Source: CAZESH01 sp964514665
GTDB lineage: Bacteria; Bacillota; Bacilli; Paenibacillales; KCTC-25726
Length of the DNA stretch: 20,536 nt
Assembly (NCBI GenBank): GCA_964514665.1
Contig: CAZESH010000046.1
Span: 1 to 20,536, forward strand
Direction of reading: 5' to 3'
Below are positions 1 to 8,930 of this stretch, in pieces (within the stretch, counting starts at the first letter, position 1; each line of letters begins with the position of its first letter). The notes beneath the pieces were generated by a model. That model did no database searches, had not been told where the DNA came from, and saw nothing but the letters and a program-made list of their open reading frames with translations. A program made the translations under genes and the position numbers.

Positions 1-18
1 GCTGCTGTTTTTAGCGGC

Positions 19-55
19 GAGAAATAATGTAACATATCAAGCACTGACAAGTCAA
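19..55 (-). promoter_or_regulatory. Probable rRNA-operon-type sigma-A promoter firing out of the window
   Basis: On the minus strand a -35 TTGACT (50-55) is followed after 17 bases by TTACAT (27-32), or after 18 bases by TACATT. A T-rich stretch lies just upstream, and a CGCCGC-containing start region lies downstream. It begins about 32 bases after the HD-GYP stop codon and points away from it. In Bacillales an rRNA operon often follows gyrA (rrnO in B. subtilis), and the strong -35 and GC-rich start region resemble such promoters. The promoter itself is seen in the sequence; the rRNA assignment is inference, because the transcribed gene is outside the window. Confidence 0.6.
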
Positions 56-87
56 GAAAAAAAACCGCAGAAATATTATGGAACTCA

Positions 88-1152
88 TTAAGTTTGAATA
101 AGCTCGCGAATATAAAGGCTTCTTTCGGTAACAAGGTTGATGATTTTCCCGTTCACCTTCACCCAAGGCCGTGTTGGATGGGTACGATCGGAGAAGATGA
201 TTTCACCGACTGAGTTGTCGCTGAGCCTGACTATCGTGCCGTTATGGAATACCGTAACCCGATGAATAAAAGTTTGAACCAATGCGGGATTCAGCTTTCC
301 AAAGGATTGATCCACCAACTTTTCCAAAACCAAGTACGGAGATATGGCTTCCTTATAGCTTCTGAGACCGGTCATGGCATGAAAAATATCTGCGATTGCG
401 ATTATTTTTGCATAGTCATGAATTTTATCTCCTTTGACGCCAAGGGGATAACCCGAACCGTCCTCCCGTTCATGATGCTGCAGCGCAGCTAATTTTGCGC
501 CTTCGTTAATGCCTGCAATATTTTTTAAAATATGATATCCGGTTATGGTATGTTTCTTGATTTCTTCAAATTCTTCTACAGTAAGTTTCCCTGGTTTCTG
601 CAGCAGATTAGGGTCGACTTTGATATTTCCGATATCATGAAGCAATCCCGCCAAGGCAATCTGGATCCAATCTTTTTGCGGAAGTCCGTGCCATCTTCCC
701 AGATTGTACGATGTCAAGCTGACCATAATGCTGTTATGATATACAAATTCGCCGACTTTAAACCGAGGAGGGATAAAAGTCAAAACATTATATTGATCCA
801 TATGAGCCAACAGGTTCTCAAGCTGTGTTCTTATTTCCAATACCGGTAAATTTCCGACGTTTGCCGAAATAAACGCACTTTTCAAGAGTTGAATCATCAT
901 ATCGTAAGCTCTTGTAAAAGGTGAAATTTGTTCCTTGCCATCGTCTTTTTGAGTCTCCGCCGTATTGTATTCCTCTTCATTCTCAACTTCAATTGCCACG
1001 GCAGAAATAAAAAAAGCCCTGAGAATTTCAATTTCCCGGTTGGATATGGCTTGTCCTTTAGGAAAAAGTAAATTTCCTTTTCTGGTCAACACATCCTGTC
1101 CGAGCGTTAGACCAGGTTTTAACGTAGAGACAGGCACACTTACGATCCCCAT
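88..1152 (-). CDS. HD-GYP domain protein, probable cyclic-di-GMP phosphodiesterase
   Basis: A 354-residue protein with an intact HD-GYP domain at about residues 130-300. The metal-binding HD pair is at H172-D173 and further conserved histidines are at H139 and H201. The motif HHEREDGSGYP occupies 226-236, and D255 lies in an AIADIFHAMTG-like helix. HD-GYP enzymes hydrolyse cyclic di-GMP to pGpG or GMP. The residues needed look complete, so activity is plausible. The N-terminal 125 residues and the C-terminal 50 (an NGTIVRLSDNSVGE-type segment) are accessory regions of unclear function. No signal peptide or membrane segment is visible, so it is probably cytosolic. The ATG start has GAGGGA about 10 bases upstream. 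It lies downstream of the gyrA terminator and ahead of an rRNA-type promoter. The family call is strong; the physiological target is unknown. Confidence 0.92.
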   Translation of the reverse strand: MGIVSVPVSTLKPGLTLGQDVLTRKGNLLFPKGQAISNREIEILRAFFISAVAIEVENEEEYNTAETQKDDGKEQISPFTRAYDMMIQLLKSAFISANVGNLPVLEIRTQLENLLAHMDQYNVLTFIPPRFKVGEFVYHNSIMVSLTSYNLGRWHGLPQKDWIQIALAGLLHDIGNIKVDPNLLQKPGKLTVEEFEEIKKHTITGYHILKNIAGINEGAKLAALQHHEREDGSGYPLGVKGDKIHDYAKIIAIADIFHAMTGLRSYKEAISPYLVLEKLVDQSFGKLNPALVQTFIHRVTVFHNGTIVRLSDNSVGEIIFSDRTHPTRPWVKVNGKIINLVTERSLYIRELIQT

Positions 1153-1241
1153 AAAATAAAATCCCTCGCTTTTAATTGCAAAACCAGTATATATTCACAA
1201 TTTCATTGCTTTTTTCCATGATGCAACTCTAATTGTAGAAC

Positions 1242-1273
1242 AAAAAGGATTGGAGCGAAACCCCAATCCTTTT
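1242..1273 (-). terminator. Intrinsic terminator of gyrA
   Basis: An 11-bp perfect stem (1243-1253 with 1263-1273, arms AAAAGGATTGG and CCAATCCTTTT) has a 9-base loop. On the minus strand it ends in a T run and lies 20 bases beyond the gyrA stop. The flanks are A/T-rich on both sides, so it could work in both directions, but no plus-strand gene ends here. Confidence 0.88.
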
Positions 1274-1292
1274 ATAAAACCAAGAAATTTGC

Positions 1293-3809
1293 TTATTCTG
1301 TTTCATTTTCCTCATCCGTCTTCGGATTTTCTTGCTCGCTTACTGTCGGTTCATCCGATTCAATCTCATTCTTTTCTTCTTCATCAATCGTTTTCTCGAC
1401 CTTTGCCACTGTTGCGACACTGTCTTCATCACGAATGTTGATTAATTTAACGCCCTGCGTATATCTTCCCATCGAGGAGATGCCGGCAATGCTTGTTCGA
1501 ATCAGCGTCCCCAATCCGGTAATGATCATCAGATCTTCATTGTCATTGACAACTTTAAGACCGGCAACTTTTCCGTTCTTTTCGGTTACGTTGATCGTTT
1601 TGATTCCTTTGCCGCCGCGGGACTGGATTCTGTATTCCGTCTCCGGCGTGCGTTTGCCGTAACCTTTTCCAGTAACAATCAACACATCATGATCGTCTTG
1701 AACGACATCCATATCAATCACGGCATCGTTATCACTGATTCTAATGCCGATAACACCGGTAGCCGATCTTCCCATGGAACGAACTCCGCTTTCCGGGAAA
1801 CGGATCGACATGCCTTGACTGGTGCCCATGATGATATCTCTTTGGCCGTCGGTCAACTTTACGCCGATCAACTCATCGTCTTCTCTGACATTAATCGCGA
1901 TCAAACCGCCCTTGCGGATGTTGCTGTAATCATCAAGCGGCGTCTTCTTGACAATACCATTACGGGTTGCGAAGAACAAGAACTGATCATCGACAAATTC
2001 TTTGATCGGAATGACCGCATTGATCGTTTCGCCCGGTTCAATTTGAATCAAGTTGATGATCGGGGTGCCTCTTGCCGTACGGCTCAAGTCGGGGATCTCG
2101 TAAGCCTTTAAGCGATATACCTTCCCCTTGTTTGTGAAAAACATCAAATAATGATGCGTATTGGTGGCAAACAGATGCTCGACAAAGTCGTCTTCCTTGG
2201 TTCCCATCCCCATTACGCCGCGTCCGCCGCGCTTTTGGCTGCGGTAGGTGTTGACAGGCAGCCGCTTTACATATCCGGTATGGGTGATCGTAACCACCAC
2301 ATCCTCTTGAGGAATGAGATCCTCGTCCAGGATATTATCCTCGGAGAATGTGATCTCGGAACGTCTTTCATCTCCGAACCTTTGTTTGATTTCTGTCAGT
2401 TCTTCGCTGATAATATTCAAAACCAGCTGTTCATCTGCCAAAATTGCTTTGTACTCGGCGATTTTCTTGACCAGCTCATTATATTCGTTTTCGATTTTTT
2501 CCCTTTCCAATCCGGTCAAGCGCTGCAAACGCATATCCAGAATCGCCTGGGCCTGCTCGACACTCAGATTGAAGCTGCTCATCAAGCCTTCTCTGGCTTC
2601 CTCTGTCGTTTGCGAAGCGCGAATCAGCTGGATAACCTCGTCCAAATGATCCAATGCAATCCGCAATCCTTCGAGGATATGCGCTCTTGCCTCGGCTTTT
2701 TTGAGATCGAATTCCGTTCGCCGGCGAATGACTTCAATTTGATGCTGAATATAGTGATGCAAAACTTCTTTAATGTTGAGGGTTTTGGGTTCATTGTTGA
2801 CAAGCGCAAGCATATTCATGCCAAAATTCGATTGCATCGAAGTATGCTTGTACAAATTGTTCAAGACAACGTTCGGGTTCACATCTCTGCGCAGTTCAAT
2901 GACAATGCGCATGCCGTTGCGGTCCGATTCGTCGCGAAGATCGGTGATTCCGTCAATAATTTTATCCCGCACCAGCTCGGCTATTTTCTCCACCAATCTG
3001 GCCTTGTTGACCTGATAGGGAATTTCATGCACGAGAATCCGCGATTTGTTATTATGCTCTTCAATCGTCGTTTTCGCCCGCATGGTAATCGAACCGCGTC
3101 CTGTGGTATAGGCCTGCTTAATGCCCGACAGGTTCATGATATAGCCGCCTGTAGGAAAATCTGGGCCTTTAATATACTGCATCATCTCTAAAGGCGTAAT
3201 TTCAGGATTTTCAATCAATGCCAGCGTACCATCGATCACTTCATTCAAATTATGAGGCGGAATGTTGGTCGCCATGCCTACGGCAATTCCGGAAACCCCG
3301 TTGACCAACAAATTCGGAAAACGGGCCGGCAGAACGGCAGGTTCTTTTTCCTCTCCGTCATAGTTGGGCAAAAAGTCAACCGTATCTTTATTGATATCCC
3401 GCAATAGCTCCATAGCGATTTTCGATAATCTTGCTTCCGTGTATCGCATGGCCGCAGCCGCATCTCCGTCAATGGAACCGAAGTTTCCATGGCCATCTAT
3501 CAGCATGTATCTCAGGTTGAAATCCTGAGCCATACGCACCATTGTTTCATAAACGGCAGAATCTCCGTGCGGATGGTATTTACCTATTACTTCTCCAACG
3601 ATACGTGCCGATTTTTTAAAAGGCTTATCCGGAGACATGCCCAGCTCGGACATCGCGTAAAGAATTCTGCGGTGAACCGGCTTTAATCCGTCACGCACAT
3701 CGGGAAGCGCTCTGCTGACGATGACGCTCATCGCATAATCCATAAAGGAGCTGCGCATTTCCGCTCCGATATCCCTATCCTTTAATGAAGAACGTATTTC
3801 TTCTGCCAT
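1293..3809 (-). CDS. gyrA: DNA gyrase subunit A
   Basis: An 838-residue GyrA, the breakage-reunion subunit of the A2B2 gyrase that introduces negative supercoils. The catalytic tyrosine is Y123 in AMRYTEARL. The quinolone-determining segment HPHGDSAVYE has S84 and E88, the usual susceptible residues in Bacillales. The GyrA box QKRGGRG is at 525-531, starting a C-terminal beta-pinwheel whose later blade carries QSRGGKG (729-735). The last 35 residues or so form a very acidic tail, a region that varies in length and affects supercoiling in this family. AGGAGGT lies 5-6 bases before the ATG, a near-ideal ribosome site. It has its own promoter (3881-3909) and terminator and is separated from gyrB by a terminator, so it is probably a single-gene transcript apart from read-through. 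Confidence 0.99.
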   Translation of the reverse strand: MAEEIRSSLKDRDIGAEMRSSFMDYAMSVIVSRALPDVRDGLKPVHRRILYAMSELGMSPDKPFKKSARIVGEVIGKYHPHGDSAVYETMVRMAQDFNLRYMLIDGHGNFGSIDGDAAAAMRYTEARLSKIAMELLRDINKDTVDFLPNYDGEEKEPAVLPARFPNLLVNGVSGIAVGMATNIPPHNLNEVIDGTLALIENPEITPLEMMQYIKGPDFPTGGYIMNLSGIKQAYTTGRGSITMRAKTTIEEHNNKSRILVHEIPYQVNKARLVEKIAELVRDKIIDGITDLRDESDRNGMRIVIELRRDVNPNVVLNNLYKHTSMQSNFGMNMLALVNNEPKTLNIKEVLHHYIQHQIEVIRRRTEFDLKKAEARAHILEGLRIALDHLDEVIQLIRASQTTEEAREGLMSSFNLSVEQAQAILDMRLQRLTGLEREKIENEYNELVKKIAEYKAILADEQLVLNIISEELTEIKQRFGDERRSEITFSEDNILDEDLIPQEDVVVTITHTGYVKRLPVNTYRSQKRGGRGVMGMGTKEDDFVEHLFATNTHHYLMFFTNKGKVYRLKAYEIPDLSRTARGTPIINLIQIEPGETINAVIPIKEFVDDQFLFFATRNGIVKKTPLDDYSNIRKGGLIAINVREDDELIGVKLTDGQRDIIMGTSQGMSIRFPESGVRSMGRSATGVIGIRISDNDAVIDMDVVQDDHDVLIVTGKGYGKRTPETEYRIQSRGGKGIKTINVTEKNGKVAGLKVVNDNEDLMIITGLGTLIRTSIAGISSMGRYTQGVKLINIRDEDSVATVAKVEKTIDEEEKNEIESDEPTVSEQENPKTDEENETE

Positions 3810-3880
3810 GCTCTACCTCCTGAAAATGCAACGTACAGCTTTCATAGTTATTCCGATTATACTCAGAAATATCTAACATA

Positions 3881-3909
3881 ATTATATTACTTTCTATAAA
3901 TTAGTACAA
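3881..3909 (-). promoter_or_regulatory. gyrA sigma-A promoter
   Basis: On the minus strand, TTGTAC (3904-3909) is followed after exactly 17 bases by a consensus TATAAT (3881-3886). It lies about 70 bases upstream of the gyrA ATG in an A/T-rich stretch and downstream of the gyrB terminator. This is a clear match to sigma-A spacing. Confidence 0.8.
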
Positions 3910-3950
3910 ATTATCTTTGTTCTCGCTTATTGGGGTAATGCCTTTATGCC

Positions 3951-3995
3951 AAAACAAAAGGATCAAGCAGAACTAACAGCCCGCCCAATCCTTTT
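3951..3995 (-). terminator. Intrinsic terminator of gyrB
   Basis: An 8-bp AAAAGGAT/ATCCTTTT stem (3956-3963 with 3988-3995) is extended inward by five more pairs, three of them G.U in minus-strand RNA, giving about 13 bp. It is followed by TTTTGTTTT on the minus strand. It lies about 60 bases after the gyrB stop and upstream of the gyrA promoter. Confidence 0.8.
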
Positions 3996-4056
3996 TTATA
4001 GATGACTCATGCTTTTTGTCTAAAACTGCATTTTGGGCAATTTGTGCGGCATAGAT

Positions 4057-5967
4057 TTATATATCCAGATTTTTAACGTACTTCGCATGCAGCTGAATAA
4101 ATTCTCTGCGCGGTTCCACGTTATCACCCATCAGCGTATCGAAGATGAGATCGGCATCAATCGCGTCTTGAATGCTGACCTGCAGCAGCGTCCTGCTTTC
4201 CGGATCCATGGTCGTTTCCCAAAGCTGATCCGGATTCATCTCGCCAAGTCCTTTGTATCGCTGCACGTTCGGTCTTCCGCCTTCACCCAATTCCTGAAGG
4301 ATGGCGTCCCGCTCTTTTTCGTTAAAAGCATAGCGCACGACTTTGCTTTTCTCAATTTTAAACAACGGAGGCTGCGCAATATAGATATATCCGGATTCGA
4401 TGATCTTGCGCATATAACGATAAAAGAAAGTCAACAACAGCGTTCGAATATGGGCTCCGTCCACATCGGCATCGGTCATGATGATAATCTTATGGTATCT
4501 GGCTTTTGCGATATCAAAATCATCACCGATCCCCGTTCCCAAAGCCGTGATGATGGCGCGGATTTCCGTATTGGATAAAATCCGGTCCAATCTGGCCTTT
4601 TCAACATTGAGAATTTTACCGCGGAGCGGCAAAATTGCCTGAAAATGCCGATCCCGGCCCTGTTTTGCCGAACCGCCGGCAGAATCGCCTTCGACAATAT
4701 ACAGCTCGCTGATCGCTGCGTCTCTGGAGGAGCAATCGGCAAGTTTTCCCGGCAGCGAGCTGACCTCCAAAGCATTTTTTCTGCGTGTCAGCTCCCTTGC
4801 TTTACGTGCTGCTTCCCGCGCCCTTGCGGCCTGCAGCGATTTTTCCATGATGCGCTTGGCGATCGAAGGATTTTCATCAAGAAAAGAAGTAAATTTCTCG
4901 GAAAACAGCGACTCGACTATTCCCCTTACTTCACTGTTGCCAAGCTTTGTTTTCGTTTGTCCCTCAAACTGCGGTTCGGGAATCTTGACCGATATGATGG
5001 CGGTCAAGCCTTCGCGCACATCGTCTCCGGAAAGGTTCGAGTCGTTATCCTTGATCAAATTCATGCGCCGCGCATAATCGTTAATAATACGCGTCAATGC
5101 GCTCTTGAATCCGGATTCATGAGTACCGCCCTCATGCGTATTGATATTATTGGCATAGGAATAAATATTTTCACTGTAACCGTCATTATACTGCAGCGCG
5201 ATTTCCGCCTGAATATGATCCCGATTGCCTTCCACAAAAATCGGCTCGGCGTTGACAACCTCGCGATTGCGGTTCAGGTATTCCACGAACGAAACAATTC
5301 CGCCATCGTAATGAAAGGAATTGGATACATCTGTACGTTCATCCAATAAAGTGATCTCAATCCCTTTATTCAAAAATGCAAGCTCGCGGATTCGCGACTG
5401 CAGCATATCATAATCGTATTCCGTTGTTTCCGTGAAAATTTCCGGATCCGGCCTGAAATGCACTTGTGTGCCCGTTTCAGTGGTTTCTCCTACAACCTTC
5501 AAATCATATTGTGGAGCCCCTCGGCGATATTCCTGCTGATGGATTTTGCCGTCACGCTTAACCTGCACAACGAGCAGCTCGGACAGCGCATTGACTACAG
5601 ATACCCCGACGCCGTGCAAACCGCCCGAAACCTTATAGCCTTCCCCGCCGAATTTTCCGCCGGCATGAAGCACGGTCATAACCACTTCAATCGTGGGGCG
5701 TTTCAATTTCGGATTTTCCCCGACGGGGATTCCCCGACCGTTATCGATTACCGTAATGCTGTTATCCTTATGCACGATGACATCGATTTTCGAGCAGTAG
5801 CCTGCCAATGCTTCATCGATGCTGTTATCGACCACTTCCCAAACAAGATGATGAAGACCCCTGCTGCTGGTCGAACCGATATACATCCCCGGACGCTTTC
5901 TTACAGCTTCCAATCCTTCCAATACCTGGATCTGATTCTCATCATACGTATGTTGATTGAGTGACAT
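4057..5967 (-). CDS. gyrB: DNA gyrase subunit B
   Basis: A 636-residue GyrB, the ATPase half of gyrase. The GHKL ATPase domain shows E44 and N48 in WEVVDNSIDEA, DNGRGIP at 75-81 and GGLHGVG at 115-121, with the transducer lysine region QTKTKLGN at 337-344. The Toprim domain has EGDSAGG (426-432) and DADVDGAH (499-506, Mg-binding acidic residues). The C-terminus has QRYKGLGEMN. Length agrees with B. subtilis GyrB (638). I chose ATG at 5967, giving MSLNQHTYDENQ. An in-frame GTG at 5979 is possible, but it lies inside the AGGTGA that best serves as ribosome site for the ATG (9-base spacing). It follows remB by 42 bases, so it is probably in the dnaA-to-gyrB transcription unit, ending at the terminator at 3951-3995. 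Confidence 0.99.
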   Translation of the reverse strand: MSLNQHTYDENQIQVLEGLEAVRKRPGMYIGSTSSRGLHHLVWEVVDNSIDEALAGYCSKIDVIVHKDNSITVIDNGRGIPVGENPKLKRPTIEVVMTVLHAGGKFGGEGYKVSGGLHGVGVSVVNALSELLVVQVKRDGKIHQQEYRRGAPQYDLKVVGETTETGTQVHFRPDPEIFTETTEYDYDMLQSRIRELAFLNKGIEITLLDERTDVSNSFHYDGGIVSFVEYLNRNREVVNAEPIFVEGNRDHIQAEIALQYNDGYSENIYSYANNINTHEGGTHESGFKSALTRIINDYARRMNLIKDNDSNLSGDDVREGLTAIISVKIPEPQFEGQTKTKLGNSEVRGIVESLFSEKFTSFLDENPSIAKRIMEKSLQAARAREAARKARELTRRKNALEVSSLPGKLADCSSRDAAISELYIVEGDSAGGSAKQGRDRHFQAILPLRGKILNVEKARLDRILSNTEIRAIITALGTGIGDDFDIAKARYHKIIIMTDADVDGAHIRTLLLTFFYRYMRKIIESGYIYIAQPPLFKIEKSKVVRYAFNEKERDAILQELGEGGRPNVQRYKGLGEMNPDQLWETTMDPESRTLLQVSIQDAIDADLIFDTLMGDNVEPRREFIQLHAKYVKNLDI

Positions 5968-6009
5968 AACGTCTTTCACCTGCTTCTCGAGTATTCGATT
6001 CTTGTTCGC

Positions 6010-6258
6010 TTACAATTCAAGCATTTGATTAGCCCGTTTTTTTAATGTTGCTGAGGATATAGGAGAATAAAATATTTTATGATCCGTTATGACGAGCGAT
6101 TTCGGTTCTTCCTCGCCGATGATTTCGATCTGCTTGTTTTCATTGGCAAAATGGATAAATTCCCTGGATATCTTCGCCGGTTTGTCGATGGAAATATCGA
6201 AAATGGCAATCAACTCAGCTGCGCGGATGATTTTTTCACTGCCTAAATGAATGAACAT
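6010..6258 (-). CDS. remB: RemB/YaaB, RemA-like small regulator
   Basis: An 82-residue protein resembling B. subtilis YaaB (RemB), recognised by the start MFIHLGSEKII, a central PKSLVITDHKIFYSPISSATLKKRA block and its position between recF and gyrB. RemA/RemB proteins are small DNA-binding-like regulators; in B. subtilis they promote expression of biofilm matrix genes. No catalytic motif or membrane segment is visible. The ATG is preceded by AAGGAG with AGGTGA closer in. It lies 27 bases after recF and 42 before gyrB, so it is almost certainly co-transcribed. The family call rests on sequence similarity and synteny recalled from B. subtilis. The actual targets in this organism are unknown. 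Confidence 0.88.
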   Translation of the reverse strand: MFIHLGSEKIIRAAELIAIFDISIDKPAKISREFIHFANENKQIEIIGEEEPKSLVITDHKIFYSPISSATLKKRANQMLEL

Positions 6259-6285
6259 GGCTCACCTACTCCTTAAAAAAATCCA

Positions 6286-7410
6286 TTAATCCAAAACCCG
6301 GAGATTCAACGATCCGCTTTGTACATTAACCATTTTTGCGCCACCCAAGCGTTTCCAATCCACACTTTCAACCCCCGTTGTGGTGATGAATGTCTGTACT
6401 TTGTTCTCAAAAGTTTGGATCAGCTGCGTTTGCCGGTGTTGATCCAATTCGGAGAGCACATCATCAAGAAGCAGGATCGGATATTCTCCCGCTTCCTCGC
6501 GGATAAGTTCAATTTCAGCCAGCTTCAAAGACAATGCGGCCGTACGCTGCTGACCTTGGGATCCGAAGGCATAAACCTCTTTATCATTAATAAAAAACTG
6601 CATGTCGTCGCGGTGAGGACCGATCACAGTCATGCCTCGTTTGATTTCCTGTTCTTTTACCTGTGATAACTTTAACATAAAATGCTCAAATAAAACAGTT
6701 TCATCTTCCACATCCTGAGCCGGAAAAGAAGGCATATAATCGATTTTGATCTTTTCTGATCCGTTGGTGATGCCATAATGGACGGTCTCCGCCAATTTTT
6801 GCAGTTTTTTTATAAAGTTTTGCCGTTTTTTAATGATTTTAACACCGTGGGAAGCCAATTGTTCATTCCAAACGTCCATCATCATCGCAGAACTTGCGCT
6901 TTTGCCCGAAATTCCCCGCAAAGCGTTGTTTCTTTGCATCAGCACCTTTTGATACTGCACCAAATGAAACATGTAGGAAGGCTGTACCTGACCGATTTCC
7001 ATGTCCATAAAACGTCTGCGTACACCAGGCGATCCCTTCACAATCTCAAGATCCTCCGGAGCGAACATGACAACATTGAGCGTTCCTACATAATCACTGA
7101 GCCTGCGTTGTTCCAATCCGTTGATTTTGGCTTTTTTGCCCTGCTGGCCGATAACCAAATCGATGCGTGTCGAACCGTATTTTTTTTCCACCGTCGCCTG
7201 CAGCATAGCTGTCGATTGATTCCACTGAATAAGCTCCTTATCCTTATGGCTGCGATAGGATTTGGACATCGCAAGCACAAAGATCGCTTCCAGCAGGTTG
7301 GTCTTTCCCTGGGCATTGGATCCGATAAATATATTCACGCTTGGATCGATTTGCAGTTCCGCGTGTTCATAATTCCGGTAATGATTCAGTGTCAAATTTT
7401 TTAAAAACAA
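6286..7410 (-). CDS. recF: DNA replication and repair protein RecF
   Basis: A 374-residue SMC-like ATPase that acts with RecO and RecR to load RecA at single-stranded gaps. Walker A GSNAQGKT is at 30-37, the GPHRDD motif at 264-269, the ABC signature GSQGQQRT at 283-290, and Walker B with D-loop PILLLDDVLSELD at 311-323. All catalytic elements are intact and length fits the family (about 370). The start is TTG at 7410: the product MFLKNLTLNHYRNYEHAEL aligns end to end with the Bacillus RecF start, and AGGAGG lies 8 bases upstream. It lies 25 bases downstream of rlbA and 27 bases upstream of remB, within the origin operon. Confidence 0.98.
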   Translation of the reverse strand: MFLKNLTLNHYRNYEHAELQIDPSVNIFIGSNAQGKTNLLEAIFVLAMSKSYRSHKDKELIQWNQSTAMLQATVEKKYGSTRIDLVIGQQGKKAKINGLEQRRLSDYVGTLNVVMFAPEDLEIVKGSPGVRRRFMDMEIGQVQPSYMFHLVQYQKVLMQRNNALRGISGKSASSAMMMDVWNEQLASHGVKIIKKRQNFIKKLQKLAETVHYGITNGSEKIKIDYMPSFPAQDVEDETVLFEHFMLKLSQVKEQEIKRGMTVIGPHRDDMQFFINDKEVYAFGSQGQQRTAALSLKLAEIELIREEAGEYPILLLDDVLSELDQHRQTQLIQTFENKVQTFITTTGVESVDWKRLGGAKMVNVQSGSLNLRVLD

Positions 7411-7435
7411 GCGTTATTCCTCCTGCCGGCCGGGC

Positions 7436-7651
7436 TTACGAACCGATGATCCGAAATGCTCCGAATCCTTGCGCTTCAATCACATCACCCGGCACGAGCT
7501 TGCGGCCTCTCCTGGACTCCGCTTCACCGTTGACAAAAAGTTGATGCTCGGATAAAAAAAATTTAGCTTGGCCTCCTGAGGATATCCAGTCGGCAAGCTT
7601 TAGAAATTGGCTTAACGTAATATAGTCGGTATTAATCGAGATTTGCTTCAT
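7436..7651 (-). CDS. rlbA: S4-domain RNA-binding protein RlbA (YaaA)
   Basis: A 71-residue S4-domain protein matching B. subtilis YaaA/RlbA. The core ITLSQFLKLADWISSGGQAK is followed by a VNGEAESRRGRKL...GDVIE segment typical of an S4 RNA-binding fold. The B. subtilis protein is linked to large ribosomal subunit biogenesis. It lies 21 bases after dnaN and 25 before recF, so it is cotranscribed. The ribosome site is weak (AAAGGA, 11 bases from the ATG). An out-of-frame ATG 7 bases upstream would give only an 8-residue peptide, so the chosen ATG (MKQISINTDY) is the only start that gives the domain. Confident in family; the exact function is inferred from the homologue. Confidence 0.92.
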   Translation of the reverse strand: MKQISINTDYITLSQFLKLADWISSGGQAKFFLSEHQLFVNGEAESRRGRKLVPGDVIEAQGFGAFRIIGS

Positions 7652-7672
7652 TTGCCATCGATTCCTTTTTCT

Positions 7673-8812
7673 TTAGTTTACAGTACGGTACGGCAAGATC
7701 AAATGCAGCATTTTCACGTCATCCATCGGTTGAATGATGATTGGACTCATCGTGCCGGTGAAGCCGATGTGAATTTTCTCGCTGTCGATCACCTTTAAGG
7801 CATCAAGCATATATTTCGAGTTGAATGAAATCTTCAAATCTTCCCCATTCATGCCTGCTTCGATTTGTTCCGTGACTTTACCCAATTCACTGGAGCTTGA
7901 CGATATTTCGATCTGCCCCTGTTCCTTGGTGACCAATCTGACAATGTTGGTTTTTTCCTCTCTGGACAACAGATAAGCGCGATCGATCGCATCGGTCAAC
8001 GCATCGGTATCAATAGTCAATTCGGTTTTATAGGCTTGCGAAATGATTTTGGAGGTGTCGGGATAAGTCCCGTCCAAAATTCTGGAATAAAATAAAATAT
8101 TGCCCATTTTGAATAAAACCTGGTTGTCTGCTGCCAGTATATCGACCAGCATATCCTGGTCCGGAATGATCCGGCTTAATTCATTGAGGGTTTTACCGGA
8201 AATCACGATGTTGTTCAGCTCCAGGGCATCATCGGTATCAATTTGTGCTTCTCTCGTAGCCAGTCGGTGGCGATCTGTAGCCACAAATTTCAAGGTTTTG
8301 TTTTTCAAACTCCACAGCACACCGGTAAGCACGGGAGTCGATTCATTGGTCGTGACGGCAAATACCGTCTGCCGGATCATCGTCTTTAATACAAGCCCGT
8401 TGATCGTAATCACTTTATTTTCTTCCAACTTCGGCAAAAGCGGATATTCCTCCGGATCCATGCCCACTAATTGGATTTCCGAATTACCTGAACGGATCGT
8501 CGTTTGGAAATGTTCTTTGACTTCAATTTCAATTTCATTGGACGGGAGCTTTTTAATGATTTCGACAAAAAACTTCGCAGGCAGCACAACGCTACCGGCA
8601 GTTTGCAGCTGCACGATCGTTTTTTCGTTGTTTTCTCCGGCAATGTAGCTTTGAATCGAAATATCCGTATCGCTCGCTGTCAGCGTTACCCCATTCTGTG
8701 CAGCGTCAATTTTTATTCCGCTTAGAATAGGTATTGCAGTTCGGCTGGAAATCGCTTTGGAGACGTGCTGGATGGCTTCGTTCAAATGATCTTTTAATAT
8801 AACAAGCTTCAA
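7673..8812 (-). CDS. dnaN: DNA polymerase III beta subunit (sliding clamp)
   Basis: A 379-residue beta clamp (B. subtilis, 378). The ring-forming dimer of three-domain subunits tethers polymerase to DNA and recruits partners through its hydrophobic cleft. Family landmarks include SSRTAIPILSGIKI near residue 22, PVLTGVLW and TDRHRLA in the middle domain, SRILDGTYPDT, the FNSKYMLDAL block, and an ending LILPYRTVN that forms part of the partner cleft. The start is TTG at 8812 (MKLVILKDHLNEA), with GGGAG 9 bases upstream; no nearby ATG gives the conserved N-terminus. It lies 193 bases downstream of dnaA across the unwinding region and 21 bases upstream of rlbA. Confidence 0.98.
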   Translation of the reverse strand: MKLVILKDHLNEAIQHVSKAISSRTAIPILSGIKIDAAQNGVTLTASDTDISIQSYIAGENNEKTIVQLQTAGSVVLPAKFFVEIIKKLPSNEIEIEVKEHFQTTIRSGNSEIQLVGMDPEEYPLLPKLEENKVITINGLVLKTMIRQTVFAVTTNESTPVLTGVLWSLKNKTLKFVATDRHRLATREAQIDTDDALELNNIVISGKTLNELSRIIPDQDMLVDILAADNQVLFKMGNILFYSRILDGTYPDTSKIISQAYKTELTIDTDALTDAIDRAYLLSREEKTNIVRLVTKEQGQIEISSSSSELGKVTEQIEAGMNGEDLKISFNSKYMLDALKVIDSEKIHIGFTGTMSPIIIQPMDDVKMLHLILPYRTVN

Positions 8813-8930
8813 TATGATTCACTCCCAAGTATTGATAAAAAAAAGGCATGGCATACGTATATCTCGGCAGTCTGTTGCATATAGTAATATATTAAAATCT
8901 TTTTAGTATAAGTAGTAGGTGCGGTGAATA

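Noticed and set aside
2151..3191. 346-codon open frame opposite gyrA, plus other long frames opposite gyrB, recF and mnmG
   Set aside because: They lie antisense to strongly conserved genes, show no recognisable domain and have no suitable ribosome site. They are by-products of coding bias on the other strand.
7629..7658. Upstream out-of-frame ATG giving an 8-residue peptide before rlbA
   Set aside because: It resembles the MAN start of B. subtilis YaaA, but the frame closes at once. The ATG seven bases later gives the whole S4 domain without needing a frameshift.
8561..8569. TTTGTCGAA Spo0A-box match inside dnaN
   Set aside because: The sequence is good but lies in the middle of coding sequence, away from any promoter or DnaA box, and is explained by codons for FVEI. 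Treated as chance.
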